This document shows, one piece after another, positions 46,226-55,084 of a stretch of DNA of 64,000 bases (positions are counted from its first letter, which is position 1; each line of letters begins with the position of its first letter). The translations under genes and the position numbers were made by a program. This stretch comes from Candidatus Moanabacter tarae (GTDB lineage: Bacteria; Verrucomicrobiota; Verrucomicrobiia; Opitutales; UBA2987). Under the pieces are notes generated by a model. It worked only from the letters and a program-made list of their open reading frames with translations, was not told the DNA's origin and did no database searches. The stretch covers positions 1 through 64,000 of the forward strand of contig CP029803.1 in NCBI GenBank assembly GCA_003226295.1. The letters run 5' to 3'.

Positions 46226-47020
46226 TTAATCGAGCGCAACGACGTTGGTTTTACCAATACCTTTGCTGATACGATGGGAGCCAGCATCACTAATGAGTTC
46301 GACCAAAGCCGGATGCAACTGAGATTTTAGCTTGTCCGAAAATCGATGTTTCCAGCCGCTCTCCTGAGTTTTGTAACGGTAATTTACCATTCTTCGTTCG
46401 CGGTCCAATGGCTGCCAGGGAATAACTCCGTGGGTTGTAAGCTCTGAAAAAATTACCACGTCCCCGGCCTTCGGCGTGATGTTGACAACCCCCGGAGGGA
46501 TATCATCACCAATAAGCCCACCACTGTACATTTGCTCTGGGCGGTCGAATGAAGCTTTATGCGATCCTGGGAGAAGAACCAACCCTCCGTCGCCGGGGTT
46601 GACATCCGTAAGATAGAAGAAAACAACGCAGTTGTTGCAAAATATGTGACCTTCTTTGACTGCGTAACTCGTGGTATGGGAGGCGTAGCTTTCCCTCGCG
46701 CAGTGGAGGGGGAGTCCCCCTTCCCCTTTTTTATTACAGATCACCTCACTGCCGGACATTTGAGGTCTTCCGCCCGTGAACTCCCTGATGATTGACCATA
46801 TTCCAGGATGAACGGCGAGGGCATCCATGGCTGGATCGAAGCCAATAGCGTGATAGTAGGTCTTTTCCCCGATTTTATATTTACCCAGTCTTTGATCAGG
46901 GGGAGTATGCAGGAACCGGGCAACCGCTTCTCGTACTCGGGCTAGAGCATCACCTTGCAAGACGCATTTGAGATGAAGGTAGCCAGTAAGGTCGAAGAAA
47001 TAACGCTGTTCTGGAGTCAT
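46226..47020 (-). CDS. PhyH-like protein with His-Cys-Ala in place of His-X-Asp
   Basis: 264 residues with PhyH framing: LTDVNPGDGGLVLLPGSHKASF, and distal His197 (ELTTHGVIPW) followed by Arg207/209/210. At the first metal position the sequence is GGLPLHCARESYASH, so the carboxylate (expected at residue 108) is Ala. In iron halogenases related to SyrB2 an Ala or Gly replaces that Asp so chloride can bind iron. A sizeable group of PhyH-like proteins also reads LHGG, so loss of the carboxylate is not proof of halogenation. It lies between two PhyH genes with intact or near-intact motifs. A halogenase, a different oxygenase or a non-catalytic protein are all possible. Confidence 0.8.
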   Translation of the reverse strand: MTPEQRYFFDLTGYLHLKCVLQGDALARVREAVARFLHTPPDQRLGKYKIGEKTYYHAIGFDPAMDALAVHPGIWSIIREFTGGRPQMSGSEVICNKKGEGGLPLHCARESYASHTTSYAVKEGHIFCNNCVVFFYLTDVNPGDGGLVLLPGSHKASFDRPEQMYSGGLIGDDIPPGVVNITPKAGDVVIFSELTTHGVIPWQPLDRERRMVNYRYKTQESGWKHRFSDKLKSQLHPALVELISDAGSHRISKGIGKTNVVALD

Positions 47021-47242
47021 TATGGGTTTTTAAAGAAGTTTAAAACATACACTGAATGCGATGTTCCACGTTTTATTTATCAAATCGGAAACTAATTACC
47101 GACATCGTCAATGAACAGACAGGTTTTGATGTGTTCGGTGCAGGTTAATACAATATGGAACCGTTTTGTTATCGGAGCAATAATAGATTCAAGCTGCACT
47201 GCCTAAATTCAGGGCCTAGAAGTTATCGACAAGACGTAGGGG

Positions 47243-48319
47243 CTAAATTCTGTGAGCCTGCTTCACGATCTCCCGCATTCCTTCCCATTCCATCCAAATA
47301 TCACACAAAGCTTCTGGTCTCGAGCGCTGAAACCTTCCATCACACATGTATTTTTCCGAACGAGATGCAGGAGTCACTCGGTAATACACCATAAATCGAG
47401 GTTCGGAGCCGATTACGCGGGTGACGCCGTGAGGAACCGCATGCAGGACGATAACGGCGTCACCTGGTGCAAGTTTCACAAGCGTTGGTTTTGGCCAGAT
47501 CTGTCCATCGGGAGATGTGACGGATCCTTCACGAAAAGCCTCCCGCACAGCATCTGGGTAATGTCGAAGTCCATACCCGTTAGGTGACTCTACATGCTCG
47601 CGCGGCCAACCTGGGCCTTCGGGTCCCAGTGGACCCCCGGCAGCACGTTGGGATTGAAAAAAACGCTCGATTTCGTGATGGGCGCCCCTTAGCAAACCAA
47701 GATTTCCGCTACCTTCGATTGTCTGATCAGAAAGAGCGATCCCAACCAGTCCTGCAAAATTCGCTATGGTGCTGCCATTTTCATATTGTCGGGGGCAACC
47801 GTTTCTACTTGGGTCGCGATACCACTGCGCTTCTTCCTCTTTAGTCATCCGTTCTCCGATTCGCTGAAAGACCGGTCCTCCTCCGTTCCACAGTCCATCC
47901 AGGTGCCCCAACCAGCCATTGAAAGGGATCTGGTCTTCCGGGTATCCTGATTCGCCAATTTCACTAGTCGGATCGCTTGGAAAGCGTGTTGCGATCTGGG
48001 CATTCCGAATTGGCTGAGTTGGCCCGCCCATTAGCTCTCTGACCAATGGCTTAACACTGGTCTTTTCGAAGAGATTGAGGATAAGCGGATCCGATCCTGC
48101 TATGGGAGTGGGTTTTAACATATCGCGCAAGCGATCGGACAACGGATCAGACTCAACATCTTTATTCGACATAGTTGCAATTGCCGCGTCACTTAGCTTG
48201 CCGAGGTGGGTATGGATGAGACGGCGGGCTTCGAGTACTTTATGTTTAGGAACCGCGCCACGAAAAATGACAAATCCGTCTTGGTAAAAGGACTGTTTCT
48301 GGGTTTCTGAGACATTCAT
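47243..48319 (-). CDS. PhyH-type Fe(II)/2-oxoglutarate dioxygenase, long form
   Basis: 358 residues from ATG 48319 (an upstream TTG at 48343 is less likely). His139-Leu-Asp141 (WLGHLDGLWNGG) and a distal His in VIVLHAVPHGVTRV are seen. An insertion of roughly 60 residues (GERMTKEEEAQWYRDPSRNG and following) separates motif and distal parts, and GSGNLGLLRGAHHEIERFF is the corresponding PhyH strand. First gene of the three-gene PhyH run. Substrate unknown. Confidence 0.85.
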   Translation of the reverse strand: MNVSETQKQSFYQDGFVIFRGAVPKHKVLEARRLIHTHLGKLSDAAIATMSNKDVESDPLSDRLRDMLKPTPIAGSDPLILNLFEKTSVKPLVRELMGGPTQPIRNAQIATRFPSDPTSEIGESGYPEDQIPFNGWLGHLDGLWNGGGPVFQRIGERMTKEEEAQWYRDPSRNGCPRQYENGSTIANFAGLVGIALSDQTIEGSGNLGLLRGAHHEIERFFQSQRAAGGPLGPEGPGWPREHVESPNGYGLRHYPDAVREAFREGSVTSPDGQIWPKPTLVKLAPGDAVIVLHAVPHGVTRVIGSEPRFMVYYRVTPASRSEKYMCDGRFQRSRPEALCDIWMEWEGMREIVKQAHRI

Positions 48320-48415
48320 TTTGGTATCAGAGCATCTTCCCAATAAAATTCAATCCTCATCCTCATCAACCGGTCTGGGAGATGTTATTGTTGCGGGGCA
48401 ACCCATACACGTGTA

Positions 48416-48425
48416 GGTGCAATAA
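48416..48425. promoter_or_regulatory. 10-bp palindrome TACACGTGTA in a divergent promoter region
   Basis: Exact palindrome between the PhyH gene (minus, start 48319) and the isomerase gene (plus, start 48642). It is short and may be chance, but its position in a divergent promoter makes it a candidate operator. Confidence 0.25.
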
Positions 48426-48641
48426 TTTCCTGATATGAAATTTGATGGGGAGAATGAATGTATTCCGTAATTTACATTTGCACGAAGGATTAAACTATAA
48501 TATCTTTGGTCTACTCGTCGTTGATGCCCCTACCCCTTATACGCTTCCTTCCAGCATAAAGCATCGACTTTGGTGCTCATTATGGTGGATGATTCCAATT
48601 ATTTACTAAGAGTCTCTGGATTTTTTAAAACCTCTTAACCA

Positions 48642-49430
48642 ATGCGATTGGGAATAGCCGATATTTGCATGTACGAACACTTTAGAGTGGGTCGTATGAC
48701 TAAAGGAGAATTTGTCAGATTGGCGGCGAAGTTAGGAGCAGAAACCGTATCTGTCACTCTTGGGACCGAAACTGATTGGCAGGAATTGCGGTCGGTTGCT
48801 GATGAAACAGGGATCGAGTTAGAGTTTCGTACTAATGGTACGGATATCGGGACATTATCCGAAGATATCCGACGCGCTCATCGACTCGGAGGGTCGTTCA
48901 TTCGCACTCTTGTGAGTGGGAATTACAATTATAAGGATTCCCAGCAACAGAGACAGATTTTGGAATCCGCAGTTTCTGGGTTGAAGGCAATGATCCCTGT
49001 GCTTGATGAATTAGGGATGACACTTGGGGTAGAGAACCACGCAGATATAAAGAGTCTTGAGTTGATTGAACTAATTGAGCGTGTTGGTTCCGAACGAATT
49101 CGCGTTCTCTTGGATCTCTGCAATTCAGTTGTAGTCTTCGAGGATCCGAGCGACACGATTAAGATGTTGTCTCCCTATACGGTCGCTGTTCACGTAAAAG
49201 ACATTGTTATCGGGCGCCATCATTTCGTGGATTTTTGTCATTTGTGTGTACCTCTTGGCGAAGGGATTATTGACTTTGAGTATACTATGGAGCAACTCCA
49301 TGCCAACAGCCCGGAAGCGCGGTTTGTGATTGAAGCAGTTCATCCACCGCTGCCGGATCTAGAGGAAAGCCTGAAAGGAGAATTGGAAATGCTTGAGAGA
49401 AGTGTTACCTTTGCCAAGGGTCTCCTATAG
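48642..49430 (+). CDS. Sugar phosphate isomerase/epimerase-like TIM barrel
   Basis: 262 residues. MRLGIADICMYEHFRVGRM, AAKLGAETVSVTLG, LGMTLGVENHADIKS (metal Glu), RIRVLLDLCNSVVV (metal Asp), YTVAVHVKDIVIGRHHF (metal His) and FVIEAVHPPLPD (metal Glu) trace the barrel. It is shorter than the two other barrels in this window and clearly diverged from them. Probably isomerises or epimerises a sugar acid. Followed by a short stem at 49435-49449. Confidence 0.85.
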   Translation: MRLGIADICMYEHFRVGRMTKGEFVRLAAKLGAETVSVTLGTETDWQELRSVADETGIELEFRTNGTDIGTLSEDIRRAHRLGGSFIRTLVSGNYNYKDSQQQRQILESAVSGLKAMIPVLDELGMTLGVENHADIKSLELIELIERVGSERIRVLLDLCNSVVVFEDPSDTIKMLSPYTVAVHVKDIVIGRHHFVDFCHLCVPLGEGIIDFEYTMEQLHANSPEARFVIEAVHPPLPDLEESLKGELEMLERSVTFAKGLL

Positions 49431-49434
49431 AAAA

Positions 49435-49449
49435 CCACCCTCGAGGTGG
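49435..49449. terminator. Short stem-loop after the isomerase stop
   Basis: CCACC - CTCGA - GGTGG, 4 bases after the stop codon at 49430, with no downstream T-run. A weak terminator or a transcript-stabilising hairpin. Confidence 0.3.
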
Positions 49450-49724
49450 CCACGGTCCTGATTTGGAAGCTTCTCGCTTTGGTTTGAGTGCCGTGCTGAC
49501 ATGGGACTCAATATGTATATTGGGTCTTGGAAAATACGGAAGGTATCTTAGCTATTTCAAACTAGCGGGTCCCAATTTTTCTGTTGCATGACTTAAGGTT
49601 ATTGACAGAAAACGAAGAGGCCTAAGAGCTTCTGATTCGAATACATTTTCAATCTCAATCGATCCCATTCGGGTTTGCAACCCGATGTCTGAAATTGATC
49701 CGGGCTTATTAATTTTAACAACTG

Positions 49725-50636
49725 ATGATCGATGCACACAGTCATATGTTGATGGATGGCGACAATCTTGGCATCAAGCGACGTTCCGTCAATGACCTCA
49801 CCGAAATCGATATTCCGAAGTTGTTCGATCGGATGGACGAGCTTGGAATCGAACGGTTTGTTTCTGTCGTACAGGAGACACGACGTATCTGGAATAAGTG
49901 GACGGGAACGAACGAATTAATCGTTGATCTTCAGGAGAAGTACCCTGAACGGTTCAACGGGATCTTCGGGGCCGAACCGATGGATGAGCAAAATGTATTT
50001 AATCGTCAACGATTGATTGAATTCCGGGCAGCAGCCCGGGATCACAATATTCGAGGTTTATGGTTCGGTCCTCCCTATGGACACTTTTATGCTAACGACA
50101 AGAGCGCTTATCCATTTTATGAAGTCTGCGTTGAATTCGATGCCGTCGTTTATTTTCATCATGGAGGTGGAATTGGCGGTGGGGGTGGACGCCCAGCTTC
50201 ATCCCCGATGAAATACGCTCAGCCGATTCATCTTGATGATGTTGTAATCGATTTTCCCGACTTGCGGATTAATATTGAGCATATGGCCTACCCGTGGACT
50301 GAAGAGACTTTCGCGCTCATGAAACGGGCAAAAAATGTTTACGCTGATGTCTCTGAGCTCTTTACGCGACCAATCATGCTTGCCTGGAACTTGATGATGG
50401 CGAACGAATACGGAGTCTTGGATCGGATCGTGTGGGGATCAGACACTGATCTTTACTGGCATGATGACTGGAATTTTACATATTACTCAGCCAAGGTCGA
50501 ACGAGAAACGTCATGGATCAAGCATAGCTTGAATAGACAGCTAGAAAACTCTGGATGGCCGATTCTTTCGCAAGAAAAAATCGATGGGATCCTAGGAGAA
50601 AACGCCAAACGGTTGCTCAATATTGATTCTTCCTGA
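49725..50636 (+). CDS. Amidohydrolase-2 family metal-dependent hydrolase
   Basis: 303 residues. MIDAHSHMLMDG is the His-x-His metal motif at the N-terminus, VVYFHHGGG carries another metal His, INIEHMAYPW the next, and RIVWGSDTDLYWHDD the closing Asp. This is the amidohydrolase-2 group, including decarboxylases such as ACMSD and 4-oxalomesaconate-type hydrolases. It lies between an isomerase and two enolase-superfamily genes, so it may act on a lactone or 2-oxo acid made by them. Substrate inferred only. Confidence 0.85.
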   Translation: MIDAHSHMLMDGDNLGIKRRSVNDLTEIDIPKLFDRMDELGIERFVSVVQETRRIWNKWTGTNELIVDLQEKYPERFNGIFGAEPMDEQNVFNRQRLIEFRAAARDHNIRGLWFGPPYGHFYANDKSAYPFYEVCVEFDAVVYFHHGGGIGGGGGRPASSPMKYAQPIHLDDVVIDFPDLRINIEHMAYPWTEETFALMKRAKNVYADVSELFTRPIMLAWNLMMANEYGVLDRIVWGSDTDLYWHDDWNFTYYSAKVERETSWIKHSLNRQLENSGWPILSQEKIDGILGENAKRLLNIDSS

Positions 50637-50771
50637 TTACCTGAATTGCCAAGCCCTTGTGGCGCCTATTTGGTCAAGAAGAACTTAAGCCAACTAAGGG
50701 TTCCATTACCCAGATCCATAAGTAAGCTTGGTAAGCTATGGACAGAGATTAGCCTAAGAAAGAAATATGAA

Positions 50772-51641
50772 TAAATTTTAGGGGTTTGGCTAGACCCTGT
50801 TATTCTCGATATAGTCCCAATCGATTTCAAAGCCGAGACCGGGTTTTTGGGGAATGAGAACATTACCCTGACCGTCTAAGGGATCGGCAATTTCCTTCAG
50901 ATAGGGCGGGGGCTCTTCGTAGGCTTCGTCGTGCCCGGGAGCGAAGAGGCCGCGCTCATAGTACTCTATGGTATTGTGATTAGTGGCACCGTAAATAGGC
51001 ATATTGCCCCAATTTCCCCCATGGATGGTGCATCGCATTCCGAAGGATTCGTAGAGGGCCACTGTTTTCATGCACCCTGTGATCCCGTTGTATTTGAATT
51101 CCGAGCGACCCATATCACAGGCTTTTCTTAAAATCCAAGAGGTACGGCTGTAGGGAAGGTTTTCGACTCCTTCCGGGCCGCATACTGGCACCCCGACATT
51201 TTCCACCAGCCGAATGTAGGGCTCAATGATATTCTCGGGCATTGGGCTCTCGAACCAAAAAAAGTTTAATTCTTCGATAGCTTTCCCCACGTAAAGAGCT
51301 TCCTCGTAGTTATAGATGCAGGCTTGATCGAGCATTAGAACAATGTCATCGCCCACGCGCTCCCTTACTGCCTTACAGACCTCTACATCCATTTTAGGGA
51401 AAGCGGGACTGCGAGGAGCGGGTTCCATCTTAAAGGGATCCCAATACATATAGGCGTGAATCTTGTAGGCCAGGTATCCTTTCTTAACACATTCTTCTGC
51501 GTGATCTGCAAATACTTCTGGTGATCCCATGTTGGGGAACGAGCTGGCGTAACACTTTATTTTGTCACGATAGCCTCCAAGAAGTTTGTGAACAGGTGTT
51601 TCGAAATAGCGACCGGCGAAATCCCAAAGCAGCATGTCTAA
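50772..51641. repeat. 870-bp direct repeat, copy 1 (second copy 52001-52870)
   Basis: From taaattttag just beyond the stop codon to gcatgtctaa in codons for the start of the barrel, the two copies appear identical across all parts I compared. Upstream of that point (toward the genes' 5' ends) they differ abruptly. The offset is 1229 bp. Confidence 0.85.
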
Positions 51642-51941
51642 CTCCGTGTTGCCCCGACTCTGGTGCCACAGCCACTCTCGATTCATAGGGTCTTCCCCAA
51701 TCGCTAGCTGGTTAATGTATTCTGGTAGATTCCCGTCATCGAAACCCATCCCTACGGTCTTGGAGCTAGGCCAGAACCCGCTGATCCCCGTATCGGTAAC
51801 CATTTCCAAGATGACTGTGTTGATCTCACGTGTCCCCATTTTGAGCATCTCGATGGGGTAGATCCAATAGCCGTACTTAAAATTATCGTACTGCCGGGTG
51901 GGGATTTTAAATTTGTGTGTTTTTATTTCTGTGATCTTCAT
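50790..51941 (-). CDS. Enolase-superfamily dehydratase, tandem copy 1
   Basis: 383 residues. Barrel motifs: AYKIHAYMYWDPFK (Lys-X-His), LMLDQACIYNYEE (metal Asp), FFWFESPMPEN (metal Glu) and VCGPEGVENL (third Glu). The 282 or so C-terminal residues are identical to those of the next gene (52019), while the N-terminal ~100 residues (capping domain, including IYPIEMLKMGTREINTVI) differ, with about half the positions identical by eye. The shared part is a near-exact 870-bp DNA repeat. The capping domain contributes the substrate-facing loops in this superfamily, so the two proteins may act on different substrates. Confidence 0.88.
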   Translation of the reverse strand: MKITEIKTHKFKIPTRQYDNFKYGYWIYPIEMLKMGTREINTVILEMVTDTGISGFWPSSKTVGMGFDDGNLPEYINQLAIGEDPMNREWLWHQSRGNTELDMLLWDFAGRYFETPVHKLLGGYRDKIKCYASSFPNMGSPEVFADHAEECVKKGYLAYKIHAYMYWDPFKMEPAPRSPAFPKMDVEVCKAVRERVGDDIVLMLDQACIYNYEEALYVGKAIEELNFFWFESPMPENIIEPYIRLVENVGVPVCGPEGVENLPYSRTSWILRKACDMGRSEFKYNGITGCMKTVALYESFGMRCTIHGGNWGNMPIYGATNHNTIEYYERGLFAPGHDEAYEEPPPYLKEIADPLDGQGNVLIPQKPGLGFEIDWDYIENNRV

Positions 51942-52000
51942 GGTATAGGAATCGGGTGTCTTTGGTCATCTAGATGGATGGCTCGGTATTTTGAAACCAC

Positions 52001-52870
52001 TAAATTTTAGGGGTTTGGCTAGACCCTGTTATTCTCGATATAGTCCCAATCGATTTCAAAGCCGAGACCGGGTTTTTGGGGAATGAGAACATTACCCTGA
52101 CCGTCTAAGGGATCGGCAATTTCCTTCAGATAGGGCGGGGGCTCTTCGTAGGCTTCGTCGTGCCCGGGAGCGAAGAGGCCGCGCTCATAGTACTCTATGG
52201 TATTGTGATTAGTGGCACCGTAAATAGGCATATTGCCCCAATTTCCCCCATGGATGGTGCATCGCATTCCGAAGGATTCGTAGAGGGCCACTGTTTTCAT
52301 GCACCCTGTGATCCCGTTGTATTTGAATTCCGAGCGACCCATATCACAGGCTTTTCTTAAAATCCAAGAGGTACGGCTGTAGGGAAGGTTTTCGACTCCT
52401 TCCGGGCCGCATACTGGCACCCCGACATTTTCCACCAGCCGAATGTAGGGCTCAATGATATTCTCGGGCATTGGGCTCTCGAACCAAAAAAAGTTTAATT
52501 CTTCGATAGCTTTCCCCACGTAAAGAGCTTCCTCGTAGTTATAGATGCAGGCTTGATCGAGCATTAGAACAATGTCATCGCCCACGCGCTCCCTTACTGC
52601 CTTACAGACCTCTACATCCATTTTAGGGAAAGCGGGACTGCGAGGAGCGGGTTCCATCTTAAAGGGATCCCAATACATATAGGCGTGAATCTTGTAGGCC
52701 AGGTATCCTTTCTTAACACATTCTTCTGCGTGATCTGCAAATACTTCTGGTGATCCCATGTTGGGGAACGAGCTGGCGTAACACTTTATTTTGTCACGAT
52801 AGCCTCCAAGAAGTTTGTGAACAGGTGTTTCGAAATAGCGACCGGCGAAATCCCAAAGCAGCATGTCTAA
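52001..52870. repeat. 870-bp direct repeat, copy 2
   Basis: Second copy of the repeat described at 50772-51641. It covers the 3' part of the gene at 52019 and 18 bp beyond its stop. Confidence 0.85.
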
Positions 52871-53137
52871 ATCCGAGTTTCCTCGACTCTGGTGCCACAG
52901 CCACTCTCGATTTATCGGGTCTTCCCCAATCGCTAGTTGGTTAATCCACGGAGTCAGGGGTGGACCCATCCAGTAGCCGCTGGTCCCAGTGTCAGTAACA
53001 AGTTCCTGGATCTGGACGGAGATCTCGCGCGGTTCAGACTGCAGCATCTCTATGGGATATGCACTGTAACCGTACTTCGAGGACATGCGCCGTGTTGTGG
53101 CGGTGAATTCGTGAGATTTGATCTCGGTAATTTTCAT
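52019..53137 (-). CDS. Enolase-superfamily dehydratase, tandem copy 2
   Basis: 372 residues. Same barrel as the gene at 50790 (KIHAYMYWDPFK, LMLDQACIYNYEE, FFWFESPMPEN, VCGPEGVENL) but a different N-terminal cap: YSAYPIEMLQSEPREISVQ and WMGPPLTPWINQLAIGEDP, shorter by about 11 residues in the loop before INQLAIGEDP. It is upstream of copy 1 and separated by 77 bp, so they are likely co-transcribed. Divergent from the cupin gene. Confidence 0.88.
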   Translation of the reverse strand: MKITEIKSHEFTATTRRMSSKYGYSAYPIEMLQSEPREISVQIQELVTDTGTSGYWMGPPLTPWINQLAIGEDPINREWLWHQSRGNSDLDMLLWDFAGRYFETPVHKLLGGYRDKIKCYASSFPNMGSPEVFADHAEECVKKGYLAYKIHAYMYWDPFKMEPAPRSPAFPKMDVEVCKAVRERVGDDIVLMLDQACIYNYEEALYVGKAIEELNFFWFESPMPENIIEPYIRLVENVGVPVCGPEGVENLPYSRTSWILRKACDMGRSEFKYNGITGCMKTVALYESFGMRCTIHGGNWGNMPIYGATNHNTIEYYERGLFAPGHDEAYEEPPPYLKEIADPLDGQGNVLIPQKPGLGFEIDWDYIENNRV

Positions 53138-53295
53138 GGTTTTTTTCTAGGCTATATGACAGATTTGTCGATCAGAACATTGCAGAGCAAAAATTTTTAA
53201 TCGATGTGGAGGATGTATGGGATGTTGTTATCCTTGGCCGGTTCTAATTATAAAATCATTCTCCCGACGATAAACAATAACACTCAACACTTTAT

Positions 53296-53960
53296 ATGGT
53301 TTATAAAATGATTATTTCGAAAGACCATTACCAGATCCGATCTAAAAAATTTAATTCTAATCTTAATTATTTTGACCAAGACACATACCCTTCTTGGACC
53401 AAAAAATTGCAACCGGTGTCGAGCCGCATTACCATGACAACGATGAATTTTGGCTTTTTACTGATGGGGTGGGCGAAGTATGGCTTGATAAAACCTGTTA
53501 CGATATTACTCCCAATACCCTAGTCTACACTCCGATGGGCTGTATCCATCGATTTCAAATGTTTAGCTCCTACGAGAACAATGCAATTGTAACCCGTTTG
53601 GAACGGGAACAGCGCCCGATTCACGTCACAGTAGACAATTATGGATGGCCGGAAAAGACTGTTCAAGGATTTGTTATATCAGGTTCTGACAATAAGAGTC
53701 CGATCGACAATCCAGGTCCACGCTGTCCCCTGAGTGAATGGCGACAGATGGCCTTGGAAGATGGGGAAACTATAGAGGAATTAGAGCTACATAAAAACGA
53801 ACACTGGATGCTCATAAAAGGGAAGATTGGACTGGAATTAGATGGGGTAATATTTGAATCAGATCCACAGGATGTTGCACTCTTAAGCCTCCGGCACCCG
53901 GAGGCGATTGACGGCTTTGGGTGGAGCGCGGATAATAGGAGCACGAAAAAGATAAATTAA
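53296..53960 (+). pseudogene. Two-domain cupin gene with an apparent frameshift
   Basis: A frame starting ATG 53296 (or ATG 53308) runs DHYQIRSKKF to YPSWTKK, then changes frame. The other frame continues IATGVEPHYHDNDEFWLFTDG to the stop at 53960. Read together, the protein is a bicupin with metal-binding PHYHDNDEFW (His-x-His...Glu) and MGCIHRFQM (later His). A missing A in the A6 run at 53401-53406 (A7 expected) explains the shift. It could be a real mutation, a sequencing error, or slippage during translation. A downstream ATG/TTG start at 53394 alone would drop the N-terminus. Possible job: sugar or mannose-type isomerase, or binding. Confidence 0.6.
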
Positions 53961-54337
53961 ATTTCGAGATACTGGCTTTACGCAGTATGGGATTCCTCAG
54001 TGCGGCGGGGACTTGTTGCTTGGGGCGAAGCACTTATCCCCGTTTGAGGTGAGGACCTCATGGGCAGTCTTTTGCCCCATTATTTGCAGTTTTCTGGATT
54101 CGGCATTGAAACTTTATCGTAGGAACATTATTCATTCCTCGGCAGTCGTCTTCACAAGAACATGTGGGATCTCATTGCTCTATTCCTACATTGGGCTATG
54201 CCGTTTCGATCGGTTCGCACTCTAATAGTGTCGCTTTTCTGCAATCCATGTATTCAACATATGACTGCGGGGTTAGGAGATTTAAGAGACCAAGTATTTC
54301 TAGGTACATGCCTTAGGGATTTAAAAAAAAATTTCAG
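53961..54337. other. 377-bp intergenic region
   Basis: A 70-codon frame at 54013-54225 has a cysteine- and serine-rich composition without any family sign and is probably not a gene. The region should hold the promoter of the isochorismatase-SDR operon. Nothing else recognised. Confidence 0.4.
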
Positions 54338-55036
54338 ATGAAAATCATCAACGATGTCGAAGTTCTAACCACGATTCATGAACTCGTAGAACCATCACGT
54401 ACTGCGGTCCTAGTCGTTGACGTGCAAAACAGTGGTTTAAAATCGCTGGCCTATGAGGAACCCGGTTTTGAAAGAAGAGGTACCGAGATTTCGAATTTAG
54501 CTGCCGTCATTCCTCACATCCAACGCCTTCTGGCCGCTGCGAGGAGTGCCAGCCTCTTCGTGGCTTATGCGCAATGGATCGACCGGACGAAGGGTGGGGT
54601 TTCCCTGGTAAATGGTCCCCACCTGTACTGTCACCGGGACGACGCGGAGCCAAATAATGTAGTTGAAGGTAGCCATGAGGCGCAGACTATTGAAGAACTA
54701 AAACCTCAGCCTGGGGATTACGTTTTCAACAAAAGTTGGTCTAGTACCTTCCATCACACAGGTTTGGACGATGTTTTACGGGGACGGGACATCCGGAGCG
54801 TGATTATGGTAGGTTGTCTTACGGGAGGCTGCGTTCTCAAGAGTGCGATCGATGCTTCGCATCATAACTACTATCCCGTTCTCGTTAGAGATTGTGTAGC
54901 TTCGTACAATCAGGAGAGTCATGATCTGGCACTCAGATGGCTGGAAACCAAGTTTCCAGTTTTCGGCTCCGAGGAGATTGAAACTGTCTGGAATGAGATG
55001 ACAAGTGAAAGGGAGAAGCCTTTGACTAAGGCTTGA
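54338..55036 (+). CDS. Isochorismatase-family cysteine hydrolase
   Basis: 232 residues. The catalytic triad is visible: Asp in AVLVVDVQNSGLKS, Lys in GDYVFNKSWSSTFHHTGLDD, and Cys in MVGCLTGGCVLKSAIDA. Such enzymes hydrolyse amides or carbamates (nicotinamide, N-carbamoyl compounds, biuret) in the cytoplasm. It precedes a dehydrogenase gene by 48 bp on the same strand and is probably in an operon with it. The substrate is not determinable. Confidence 0.9.
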   Translation: MKIINDVEVLTTIHELVEPSRTAVLVVDVQNSGLKSLAYEEPGFERRGTEISNLAAVIPHIQRLLAAARSASLFVAYAQWIDRTKGGVSLVNGPHLYCHRDDAEPNNVVEGSHEAQTIEELKPQPGDYVFNKSWSSTFHHTGLDDVLRGRDIRSVIMVGCLTGGCVLKSAIDASHHNYYPVLVRDCVASYNQESHDLALRWLETKFPVFGSEEIETVWNEMTSEREKPLTKA

Positions 55037-55084
55037 TTTTTAGTACTGGGAATTGGCATTATTTAGCGGAAGGGAGTTCAAAAA

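Noticed and set aside
46226-47020. Declaring this gene a proven halogenase
   Set aside because: The Asp-to-Ala change is also common in an LHGG group of PhyH-like proteins with unknown activity, so only a possibility is claimed.
50931-52360. Two identical 66-codon plus-strand frames (50931-51131 and 52160-52360)
   Set aside because: They are shadows in the 870-bp direct repeat and are identical only because the repeat is.
54013-54225. 70-codon plus-strand frame after the cupin
   Set aside because: Cys/Ser/Phe-rich with no family sign and no ribosome-binding site; probably chance.
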